Below, in pieces: positions 1 through 9,081 of a DNA stretch of 64,000 nt. Under the pieces are notes generated by a model. The model saw only the letters and a program-made list of their open reading frames with translations. It was not told where the DNA came from and ran no database searches. Origin of the DNA: Eledone cirrhosa. Lineage: Eukaryota; Mollusca; Cephalopoda; Octopoda; Eledonidae. The stretch lies in assembly GCA_964016885.1 (NCBI GenBank), contig OZ024743.1, positions 345,110,563 to 345,174,562 of the forward strand, written 5' to 3'. Within the stretch, counting starts at the first letter, position 1, and every line of letters starts with the position of its first letter. A program made the translations under genes and the position numbers.

Positions 1-179
1 CTGCTGCCTCCGGACTGAACATCACACTGTTCATCAACTATCATGGACTAAAAAATATCTTTTGTCTCCAGTTTTGAAAATTGGAATTATCACTCCCGAT
101 TGTCATTGCTTAGGAGCTTTTGCTGAGACCCAGGTCACCCAACACATACGCACTAGCTCTCCGATTCCTACGTTTTTCC

Positions 180-975
180 ACATGGACCACCCCTCGTTTT
201 CATACACGATATAGATTAGCTCTTCTCCGACATTCCCCACGTTGAAGGCCCCCGTGCCCTCCAACACCCCCGACCTTAACCTCTCCCCTCAACTCACCAC
301 CTCCACCATCATTCGCCTTGCCGACTTCAAACTCAACTGATTTTCCTTCTCTGTTTTACCAAGAGGTAACCAGATTGCCCATGGGCACAACATCGGTCGC
401 AACTTCGTCAACGTATTAGTTGGCTACGTTGTCGCCAATATTTTTGTCTAATAGACTGATCCCACTTCGAGCTATACGACCATTATATCAACAATCGTAT
501 CAACTCCACCTCATTCATCCGGGAACAACTCGACTCTGCCGCCCTTTCCTCCTTTCCCTCGATTTCAAAATCTCTATCATCCATCCACTGCTTGGGCGTT
601 TCTGTTTCGATTAATCGATTCAACCCTTCTGTTGCTCCCTTATCACCACTGTCTACTTCAAACTCACCAAATCCTAAATCTACCTCAACTTCATTCCCTC
701 TCGCCCCACTCACACCAAAAACTCCACCCTACTCCTATTTCTTCCATCTCGGTACCTGTGCAACCAAACCCACGGTTTTGAGACGCAGGCTCCAAACATG
801 GCCAGACTGTTCACTGGGCGAGAATACCCCTTACCTTTACTCAAACCGCCCTCATTCTTTACCGTGAAATTGACTGCACAACCACCCTACAACTACGGTA
901 CCACCCTTCCCTCCACCAACCGATTATCCTTCCTCTTAACATAACACCTCTTCACCTCACCTCTTCAGAGAACTA
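180..975 (+). pseudogene. Decayed reverse transcriptase of a Penelope-like element
   Basis: Pieces of a Penelope-like (PLE) reverse transcriptase appear in order but in shifting frames. Frame +2 at 308-337 reads IIRLADFKLN. Frame +3 at 354-395 reads FYQEVTRLPMGTTS, resembling the family's FY.QV.G..MGT block. Frame +2 at 383-448 continues to LVGYVVANIFV and then hits TAA. Frame +1, open from 460 to 867, carries YINN at 484-495 where the catalytic YIDD is expected, followed by SFIREQLDS. Frame +2 from 842 reads QTAL...REIDCTTTL and then YHPSLH at 899-916, matching the region that joins the RT to the endonuclease in PLEs, and stops at 974. An FFHMD segment near 176-190 could be the motif A region; the 5' limit is uncertain. 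At least three frameshifts, the stops and the loss of both catalytic Asp show a dead copy. The family assignment is from recalled motif order, not a database search. Confidence 0.72.
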
Positions 976-976
976 A

Positions 977-1459
977 CCTCCTTTTTTCTGCCACCCACAA
1001 TTAGACACCTCCACTTCCCTCTATTTTCCCCTCTGCATTTTTGCGCAACCTCTGAAATTTCCTCGTTCGCAGTTGCCTTGCTCTCCACGACTCATGCCGT
1101 GTATCACCAACACCAACACCTACACTCGTCCCAACGGCCACTACTTCCAAATTCGGAACTCCTTCCTCTGCACATCTACAATCAACTACAGGTCCCAATA
1201 TGATTCCGCCTACATTCGCCAAACCGACCGTCGACTAGTGAACAGTTTTGCTGAGCATCTTCGGGATATCCATCTCGGCAACCAGTCTCCGGTTGTCAGA
1301 CATTTCCGTTATCAGACACTTCACCCATCACCATACAGTTTTTGGCTTTTCTGCACTCATCGGACACCCAGACACATTCTCAAGAGAGAACAGCACCTCA
1401 CTTTCTTGCTTGAAACATTTACCGCCATCGGCATCGATGCACCATCCCTTTTCCTCTAA
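977..1459 (+). pseudogene. GIY-YIG endonuclease domain remnant of the same Penelope-like element
   Basis: Frame +2 is open from 977 to the TAA at 1,457-1,459 (about 160 codons), with no credible ATG of its own; it continues the upstream RT. In PLEs the C-terminal GIY-YIG nuclease nicks target DNA for retrotransposition. Visible landmarks are PLKFPRSQLPC and a Cys-containing stretch (about 1,050-1,105), then PNGHY, then SFLCTST. Next is AYIRQTDRRL around 1,208-1,237, where the family has YIGxTxRRL. FAEHLRDI follows and retains the conserved Arg and the Glu of the EH motif, then PVVRHF, and finally LKREQHLTFLLET near the end. The YIG glycine is replaced by Arg, and the first GIY strand with its Cys residues is degraded. 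The catalytic site is therefore broken. Spacing and order relative to the RT support one element. An alternative is another retroelement with a GIY-YIG tail, but the combination is characteristic of PLEs. Confidence 0.75.
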
Positions 1460-1609
1460 TCAGCTCTTTCCCCACATCTACCTCTCAGCCACTCGCGCAC
1501 TAACACACATGCACTATCTCCAGAACCATGTCTATTCCCCCCTCTCAGACATGCACATTGATATTCTACGGCACATGCATACATAAACTTACATACACAA
1601 AAACGTATA
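1460..1609 (+). other. Probable 3' flank of the Penelope-like remnant
   Basis: C-rich, A-poor sequence similar in composition to the element upstream runs on for about 140 bases past the stop and ends in CATGCATACATAA. No coding signal or terminal repeat was recognised. A second frame (open about 1,248-1,586) overlaps it but is a shadow of the endonuclease frame. Confidence 0.35.
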
Positions 1610-1845
1610 GTTTATTACTAATGCAATTAATTGATTATATTAACACGATTAATTAATTATACTAACGTTACTAATTAACTAAACTAATTCGACTAATTTA
1701 TAACACTAACAATACTAATTAATTAAAAACGATTAACTACTGAACATATCACTACCAATTAATTAAATTCACACTACTATTTAATTAAGCTAACACATCT
1801 AATTAATTAAACCAACACAATTTATCAATTAAACTAACATAATAA
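1610..1845. repeat. AT-rich degenerate TTAATTAA repeat
   Basis: Irregular tandem copies of roughly CTAATTAATTAAACTAACAC recur about every 25-35 bases, for example near 1,628, 1,650, 1,715, 1,760, 1,780, 1,800 and 1,828. The copies are strongly diverged. There is no open frame of note. It looks like an old minisatellite or AT-rich spacer next to the retroelement. Confidence 0.65.
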
Positions 1846-2170
1846 CACACATCAGTACCACTACTGTCACCACCTCCACAAACAATATACACCACTCCGA
1901 CACAAACACAGACAACACAACTTCACTGTTACCCATGAAAACTATTGCATTTTTAGAATTCTGTCACATCATCATAACTTTCTCTGTGAGATAAATACAT
2001 TCACCCCAACACTAACTGCTCTTTTCTGACTACTGACCCCCAGACCCCTTTCTGAAATAGCAACACGGAAGACTATTTACTTCTTTCCCTTCGAATGCTT
2101 CGATAAAAAGCTTTAGATACATATCCCTCTTCTCATTTGGTATACAAACATACAGTCGGATACAAACAGT
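1846..2170. other. Unassigned low-complexity flank
   Basis: A/C-rich sequence with scattered CAC and ACA runs. No gene, RNA or repeat that I can name is visible here. Confidence 0.5.
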
Positions 2171-2425
2171 TATACAAGCCTATGCACACACACACGCATA
2201 AAAAACTTTCAGAAACAGACAGTAATAACCACATAAATACACTCAAAACACACACACACACACACTCATACATAAACATACACACAAAAACACGCGTACA
2301 CACGCGCAGATATATATGCAAAAATCACAGACACACACACATTTCCATCAACGATACACAAAACATGCACACACATGAAATAGAAAGCATCAAAGACACG
2401 CCCACACATGAAATGCACCCCATTT
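2171..2425. repeat. CA-rich simple-sequence region
   Basis: Interrupted (CA)n/(TG)n tracts: about 2,183-2,195, 2,247-2,266, 2,280-2,310 and 2,327-2,342, separated by A-rich linkers. The open frames seen on both strands (2,133-2,321 minus; 2,137-2,562 plus) are His/Thr or Cys/Val-rich and are products of the dinucleotide repeat, not genes. Confidence 0.75.
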
Positions 2426-2540
2426 GCACACAAGTAAGAGAATCAATAATCTACTCGGACTGTCCATCACCTGCCCTTCTCACTCATCACAAAATCCCAT
2501 TTATCCCCAATCTTCTAATATCCTTTCTCTCCAAAATTTA
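2426..2540. other. Short unique spacer
   Basis: Non-repetitive sequence between the CA-rich tract and the inverted repeat; nothing recognisable. Confidence 0.5.
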
Positions 2541-2674
2541 CTGTTTTTTGATGAAGGACTAACGTCCAATATTTGAAACATTTATTTATCTTCATTCCTA
2601 ACAAACAAATTAAAGATTTGCGTTATTGTATCTTTGTAATTTTTTCGTTAATCCTGCATCATACACACACGCAC
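2541..2674 (+). repeat. Left arm of 134-bp inverted repeat
   Basis: This arm is the reverse complement of 2,857-2,990 with only two mismatches that I can find: T versus C seven bases from the outer end, and C versus A in CCTGCATCA. It runs from CTGTTTTTTGATGAAGG to TACACACACGCAC. The outer flanks on the two sides do not match, so the arm ends are sharp. Its outer part, TTGATGAAGGACTAACGTCC followed downstream by GAAAC, resembles a hammerhead-ribozyme core. The pair with its loop looks like a foldback or MITE-type element, or two head-to-head copies of a short repeat. No target-site duplication was recognised. Confidence 0.9.
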
Positions 2675-2856
2675 CCTCCCTCTACACACGTTTACATATA
2701 CATACATATATGTATATATAGATATAGATATAAAGATAAGAAGTTGAAAATGCATTTGGAGCCTTTAAGAAAATTTGTTTATAATAATTGTACCGGTTTC
2801 ACAATTTTCTGATTTTCTGATTTTCTGTGCGTGTGTGATTTTCTGTGCGATTTTCT
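2675..2856. repeat. Microsatellite-filled loop of the inverted repeat
   Basis: The loop between the arms holds a (TA/CA)n to (TAGA)n tract at about 2,690-2,735 and a GATTTTCTGTGCG-like repeat at about 2,808-2,860 (copies of CTGATTTT and TTTTCTGTGCG). No open frame. Length is 182 bases. Confidence 0.75.
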
Positions 2857-2990
2857 GTGCGTGTGTGTATGATTCAGGATTAACGAAAAAATTACAAAGA
2901 TACAATAACGCAAATCTTTAATTTGTTTGTTAGGAATGAAGATAAATAAATGTTTCAAATATTGGACGTTAGTCCTTCATCAAGAAACAG
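2857..2990 (-). repeat. Right arm of 134-bp inverted repeat
   Basis: Partner of 2,541-2,674 in opposite orientation, about 98-99% identical, ending in CCTTCATCAAGAAACAG at 2,974-2,990. The near identity means either a recent origin of the foldback or recent conversion between arms. Confidence 0.9.
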
Positions 2991-3096
2991 GATCAACTGA
3001 CAGGATATATATAACGAAGGAAGTGTGGTAAGGAACCAGGTGGACCATAACGCACCAGAGTACTCGATACTTTGGGTAGTAGGTTGGGTAATAGTA
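2991..3096. other. Short unique spacer between the two inverted structures
   Basis: About 105 bases without a recognised feature apart from a short TATATATA run near 3,005. Confidence 0.5.
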
Positions 3097-3148
3097 AAAG
3101 GTTCAGGACCCCGACGACAGAGCTCTGCCGTCGGGGTCCTGAACCTTT
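3097..3148. repeat. 52-bp near-perfect palindrome
   Basis: The sequence AAAGGTTCAGGACCCCGACG at 3,097-3,116 is exactly complementary to 3,129-3,148. The 12 bases between pair again around GAGCTC (centre 3,122/3,123) except for one A/C mismatch at 3,117/3,128. That is 25 of 26 possible pairs. It is far more GC-rich than its surroundings and could extrude as a cruciform or fold as an RNA hairpin. It could be two fused transposon ends or a MITE; a terminator role has no support here. Confidence 0.9.
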
Positions 3149-3176
3149 CTCTCTCTCTCTATATATATATATATAT
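3149..3176. repeat. (TC)n(TA)n microsatellite
   Basis: A TC dinucleotide run passes directly into a TA dinucleotide run immediately next to the palindrome. Confidence 0.9.
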
Positions 3177-3756
3177 GGCTAAGATGTACAATAATTATGA
3201 CAATTTATTCATCTGCCGCATATTTCTACAAAAATAGGCGACTGTCAAACTAAATAGTGAAAAACCTTACTGAATTTCGATTATTATTCATACATAGCTT
3301 TATACATATATTACAATCTGAGTTTCGACTCAAGTGATTCATATCAAAATTGTTCATTCTGTGTCATCAGAGTATAAGTAAATTCTTATAAAACAAAGCC
3401 GTGAAATGGCATTCTTATATCCCAATAATTACATACATAAAATAAGTTGAAAAGAAATATTTGACGACAAATATTCCAATCTTTCGATCATCTGAAAAAG
3501 TAACTCTTTAAAATTGTGTAAGTGAGAATTCCACTAAGACTTTGCACGCGTAATGTAATTTTCGTGATGAATCAGCTTGGTAGTGTAGATATTTGACCTT
3601 TGAATTGACTATAGTGTTAATCTGATGAGCTACCATAGTTTCTTTTTATACATAAATTCCCCTAACAAGGCATGGGTCGAACTAAATTTGTGGCAGAAGA
3701 CAGTTGCTAATGATGCCAGAAAAAGAGATCGAACCTACCTCGGATGGAATGATTTT
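3177..3756. other. Unique intergenic flank, no gene seen
   Basis: AT-rich non-repetitive sequence with stops in every frame. A 10-bp stem with one mismatch (3,454-3,463 with 3,468-3,477) and a weak minus-strand tRNA B-box-like GGTTCGATCTC (3,726-3,736) are present, but neither is convincing. No coding region, RNA gene or promoter could be supported. Confidence 0.55.
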
Positions 3757-3790
3757 GTATATGTGCGCGCGCGCGCGTGTGTGTGTAGGA
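3757..3790. repeat. Alternating CG/TG tract
   Basis: TGTGCGCGCGCG passes into TGTGTGTG. The strict purine-pyrimidine alternation makes it a candidate Z-DNA former. It lies about 90 bases left of the satellite boundary. Confidence 0.85.
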
Positions 3791-3873
3791 GGTAGGGGTG
3801 CGCGTATTCATTATGATTGATCGTGTATACCTTCCTGTGAAATTTATTCTGTATTCCAAATGTGTCACTGTTA
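3791..3873. other. Left junction of the satellite
   Basis: Unique sequence that becomes satellite-like over a short distance: the first recognisable but diverged unit is around 3,874-3,905 (ATATGTCAGTATTTGAGTGTTG). Regular 41-bp periodicity starts by 3,897. No target duplication or mobile element is visible at the junction. Confidence 0.6.
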
Positions 3874-4560
3874 TGTATATATATGTCAGTATTTGAGTGT
3901 TGTATATGTATGTCTATGTATGTATGTCTGTATGTGGGTGTTGTATATGTATGTCTATGTATGTATGTCAGTATGTGGGTGTTGTATTTGTATGTCTGTA
4001 TGTGGGTGTTGTATATGTATGTCTATGTATGTATGTCAGTATGTGGGTGTTGTATATGTATGTCTATGTATGTATGTCAGTATGTGGGTGTTGTATATGT
4101 ATGTCTATGTATGTATGTCTGTATGTGGGTGTTGTATATGTATGTCTATGTATGTATGTCAGTATGTGGGTGTTGTATATGTATGTCTATGTATGTATGT
4201 CTGTATGTGGGTGTTATATATGTATGTCTATGTATGCATGTCAGTATGTGGGTGTTGTATATGTATGTCTATGTATGTATGTCTGTATGTGGGTGTTGTA
4301 TATGTATGTCTATGTATGTATGTCAGTATGTGGGTGTTGTATATGTATGTCTATGTATGCATGTCAGTATGTGGGTGTTGTATATGTATGTCTATGTATG
4401 CATGTCAGTATGTGGGTGTTGTATATGTATCTCTATGTATGTATGTCAGTATGTGGGTGTTGTATATGTATGTCTATGTATGTATGTCTGTATGTGGGTG
4501 TTGTATATGTATGTCTGTATGTGGGTGTTGTATATGTATGTCTATGTATGTATGTCTGTA
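3874..4560 (+). repeat. Satellite left edge, simple monomer region
   Basis: Mostly standard 41-bp monomers alternating CTGTA and CAGTA types. It includes 27-bp short units near 3,991 and 4,511, and GCATG variants near 4,230, 4,360 and 4,400. No long block copied elsewhere was recognised. Confidence 0.7.
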
Positions 4561-6390
4561 TGTGGGTGTTGTTTATGTATGTCTATGTATGTATGTCTGT
4601 ATGTGGGTGTTGTTTATGTATGTCTATGTATATATGTATGTATGTGGGTTTTGTATATGTATGTCTACGTATGTATGTCTGTATGTGGGTGTTGTATATG
4701 TATGTCTCTGTATATATGTCAGTATGTGAGTGTTGTATATGTATGTCTATGTATGTATGTCTGTATGTGGGTGTTGTATATGTATGTCTCTGTATATATG
4801 TCAGTATGTGAGTGTTGTATATGTATGTCTATGTATCTATATCTGTATGTGGGTGTTGTATATGTATGTCTATGTATGTATGTCAGTATGTGTGTGTTGT
4901 ATATGTATGTCTCTGTATGTATGTCTGTATGTGGGTGTTGTATATGTATGTCTATGTATCTATGTCTGTATGTGGGTGTTGTATATGTATGTCTATGTAT
5001 GTATGTCTGTATGTGGGTGTTGTATATGTATGTCTATGTATGTATATCTGTATGTGGGTGTTGTATATGTATGTCTATGTATGTATGTCAGTATGTGTGT
5101 GTTGTATATGTATGTCTATGTATGAATGTCAGTATGTGGGTGTTGTATATGTATGTCTATGTGTGTATGTCTGTATGTGGGTGTTGTATATGTATGTCTA
5201 TGTATGTATGTCTGTATGTGGGTGTTGTATATGTATGTCTATGTATGTATGTCTGTATGTGGGTGTTGTATATGTATGTCTATGTATGTATGTCTGTATG
5301 TGGGTGTTGTATATGTATGTCTCTGTATGTATGTCTGTATGTGGGTGTTGTATATGTATGTCTCTGTATGTATGTCTGTATGTGGGTGTTGTATATGTAT
5401 GTCTATGTATTTATGTCTGTATGTGTGTGTTGTATATGTATGTCTATGTATGTATGTCTGTATGTGGGTGTTGTATATGTATGTCTATGTATGTATGTCT
5501 GTATGTGAGTGTTGTATATGTATGTCTCTGTATGTATGTCAGTATGTGGGTGTTGTATATGTATGTCTATGTATGTATGTCTGTATGTGGGTGTTGTATA
5601 TGTATGTCTATGTATGTATGTCTGTATGTGGGTCTTGTATATGTATGTCTATGTATGTATGTCTGTATGTGGGTGTTGTATATGTATGTCTATGTATGTA
5701 TGACAGTATGTGGGTGTTGTATATGTATGTCTATGTATGTATGACAGTATGTGGGTGTTGTAAATGTATGTCTATGTATGTATGTCTGTATGTGGGTGTT
5801 TTATATGTATGTCTATGTATGTATGTCTGTATGTGGGTGTTGTATATGTATGTCTCTGTATGTATGTCTGTATGTGGGTGTTGTATATGTATGTCTATGT
5901 GGGTGTTGTATATGTATGTCTGTATGTGGGTGTTGTATATGTATGTCTATGTATGTATGTCTGTATGTGGGTGTTGTATATGTAATTCTCTGTATGTATG
6001 TCAGTATGTGGGTGTTGTATATGTATGTCTATGTATGTATGTCAGTATGTGGGTGTTGTATATGTATGTCTATGTATGTATGTCAGTATGTGGGTGTTGT
6101 ATATGTATGTCTATGTATGTATGTCTGTATGTCTGTATGTGGGTGTTGTATATGTATGTCTATGTATGTATGTCTGTATGTGGGTGTTGTATATGTATGT
6201 CTATGTATGTATGTCTGTATGTGGGTGTTGTATATGTATTTCTCTGTATGTATGTCAGTATGTGGGTGTTGTATATGTATGTCTATGTATGTATGTCTGT
6301 ATGTGGGTGTTGTATATGTATGTCTATGTATGTATGTCTGTATGTGGGTGTTGTATATGTATGTCTATGTATGTATGTCTGTATGTGGGT
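4561..6390 (+). repeat. Higher-order block A
   Basis: Begins with two GTTGTTTATG monomers and the GGGTTTTG...CTACG marker (GGG at 4,646), then two CTCTGTATATATGTC-GTGAGTG monomers, and later the ATGAATG (5,121), ATTTATG (5,410), GGTCTTG (5,633), TATGACAG (5,700 and 5,741) and GGGTGTTTTA (5,794) variants. The same ordered string recurs in blocks C, D and E, and its first half in block B. Confidence 0.85.
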
Positions 6391-7526
6391 GTTGTTTATG
6401 TATGTCTATGTATGTATGTCTGTATGTGGGTGTTGTTTATGTATGTCTATGTATATATGTATGTATGTGGGTTTTGTATATGTATGTCTACGTATGTATG
6501 TCTGTATGTGGGTGTTGTATATGTATGTCTCTGTATATATGTCAGTATGTGAGTGTTGTATATGTATGTCTATGTATGTATGTCTGTATGTGGGTGTTGT
6601 ATATGTATGTCTCTGTATATATGTCAGTATGTGAATGTTGTATATGTATGTCTATGTATCTATATCTGTATGTGGGTGTTGTATATGTATGTCTATGTAT
6701 GTATGTCAGTATGTGTGTGTTGTATATGTATGTCTCTGTATGTATGTCTGTATGTGGGTGTTGTATATGTATGTCTATGTATCTATGTCTGTATGTGGGT
6801 GTTGTATATGTATGTCTATGTATGTATGTCTGTATGTGGGTGTTGTATATGTATGTCTATGTATGTATATCTGTATGTGGGTGTTGTATATGTATGTCTA
6901 TGTATGTATGTCAGTATGTGTGTGTTGTATATGTATGTCTATGTATGAATGTCAGTATGTGGGTGTTGTATATGTATGTCTATGTGTGTATGTCTGTATG
7001 TGGGTGTTGTATATGTATGTCTATGTATGTATGTCTGTATGTGGGTGTTGTATATGTATGTCTATGTATGTATGTCTGTATGTGGGTGTTGTATATGTAT
7101 GTCTATGTATGTATGTCTGTATGTGGGTGTTGTATATGTATGTCTCTGTATGTATGTCTGTATGTGGGTGTTGTATATGTATGTCTCTGTATGTATGTCT
7201 GTATGTGGGTGTTGTATATGTATGTCTATGTATTTATGTCTGTATGTGTGTGTTGTATATGTATGTCTATGTATGTATGTCTGTATGTGGGTGTTGTATA
7301 TGTATGTCTATGTATGTATGTCAGTATGTGGGTGTTGTATATGTATGTCTATGTATGTATGTCAGTATGTGGGTGTTGTATATGTATGTCTATGTATGTA
7401 TGTCTGTATGTGGGTGTTGTATATGTATGTCTCTCTATGTATGTCTGTATGTGGGTGTTGTATATGTATGTCTGTATGTGGGTGTTGTATATGTATGTCT
7501 ATGTATGTATGTCTGTATGTGGGTGT
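6391..7526 (+). repeat. Higher-order block B (shortened copy of A)
   Basis: Same marker string as block A at an offset of 1,823 bp (GGGTTTTG core at 6,469). It carries a private GTGAATG at about 6,631 and loses the block A order after about 7,260, where CAGTA monomers and a CTCTCTATG monomer follow. Confidence 0.85.
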
Positions 7527-9081
7527 TGTTTATGTATGTCTATGTATGTATGTCTGTATGTGGGTGTTGTTTATGTATGTCTATGTATATATGTATGTAT
7601 GTGGGTTTTGTATATGTATGTCTACGTATGTATGTCTGTATGTGGGTGTTGTATATGTATGTCTCTGTATATATGTCAGTATGTGAGTGTTGTATATGTA
7701 TGTCTATGTATGTATGTCTGTATGTGGGTGTTGTATATGTATGTCTCTGTATATATGTCAGTATGTGAATGTTGTATATGTATGTCTATGTATCTATATC
7801 TGTATGTGGGTGTTGTATATGTATGTCTATGTATGTATGTCAGTATGTGTGTGTTGTATATGTATGTCTCTGTATGTATGTCTGTATGTGGGTGTTGTAT
7901 ATGTATGTCTATGTATCTATGTCTGTATGTGGGTGTTGTATATGTATGTCTATGTATGTATGTCTGTATGTGGGTGTTGTATATGTATGTCTATGTATGT
8001 ATATCTGTATGTGGGTGTTGTATATGTATGTCTATGTATGTATGTCAGTATGTGTGTGTTGTATATGTATGTCTATGTATGAATGTCAGTATGTGGGTGT
8101 TGTATATGTATGTCTATGTGTGTATGTCTGTATGTGGGTGTTGTATATGTATGTCTATGTATGTATGTCTGTATGTGGGTGTTGTATATGTATGTCTATG
8201 TATGTATGTCTGTATGTGGGTGTTGTATATGTATGTCTATGTATGTATGTCTGTATGTGGGTGTTGTATATGTATGTCTCTGTATGTATGTCTGTATGTG
8301 GGTGTTGTATATGTATGTCTCTGTATGTATGTCTGTATGTGGGTGTTGTATATGTATGTCTATGTATTTATGTCTGTATGTGTGTGTTGTATATGTATGT
8401 CTATGTATGTATGTCTGTATGTGGGTGTTGTATATGTATGTCTATGTATGTATGTCTGTATGTGAGTGTTGTATATGTATGTCTCTGTATGTATGTCAGT
8501 ATGTGGGTGTTGTATATGTATGTCTATGTATGTATGTCTGTATGTGGGTGTTGTATATGTATGTCTATGTATGTATGTCTGTATGTGGGTCTTGTATATG
8601 TATGTCTATGTATGTATGTCTGTATGTGGGTGTTGTATATGTATGTCTATGTATGTATGACAGTATGTGGGTGTTGTATATGTATGTCTATGTATGTATG
8701 ACAGTATGTGGGTGTTGTAAATGTATGTCTATGTATGTATGTCTGTATGTGGGTGTTTTATATGTATGTCTATGTATGTATGTCTGTATGTGGGTGTTGT
8801 ATATGTATGTCTCTGTATGTATGTCTGTATGTGGGTGTTGTATATGTATGTCTATGTGGGTGTTGTATATGTATGTCTGTATGTGGGTGTTGTATATGTA
8901 TGTCTATGTATGTATGTCTGTATGTGGGTGTTGTATATGTAATTCTCTGTATGTATGTCAGTATGTGGGTGTTGTATATGTATGTCTATGTATGTATGTC
9001 AGTATGTGGGTGTTGTATATGTATGTCTGTATGTGGGTGTTGTATATGTATGTCTATGTATGTATGTCTGTATGTGGGTGT
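7527..9081 (+). repeat. Higher-order block C
   Basis: Copy of the A string at 1,134 bp from B and 2,957 bp from A (core at 7,603). It keeps the GTGAATG variant of B (about 7,765), then follows the full A order through the TATGACAG and GGGTGTTTTA markers (8,657-8,757). The 310-residue conceptual readings of A, C, D and E (4,812, 7,769, 9,324 and 11,412) look identical or nearly so. Confidence 0.85.

Noticed and set aside
592..867. Ser/Pro/Thr-rich frame as a separate small gene
   Set aside because: It continues the frame that carries the YINN motif and is better explained as part of the decayed Penelope-like reverse transcriptase.
1001..1222. Minus-strand 73-codon frame
   Set aside because: It is antisense to the GIY-YIG remnant and has no recognisable features.
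2133..2562. Frames on both strands over the CA-rich region
   Set aside because: Composition is dictated by the (CA)n tract.
3454..3477. Small hairpin GAAATATTTG / CAAATATTCC
   Set aside because: A ten-base AT-rich stem with one mismatch is expected by chance in such sequence.
3726..3736. Minus-strand tRNA B-box-like GGTTCGATCTC suggesting a SINE
   Set aside because: No A box at the right distance and no tRNA fold or SINE tail could be found; a single 11-mer is insufficient.
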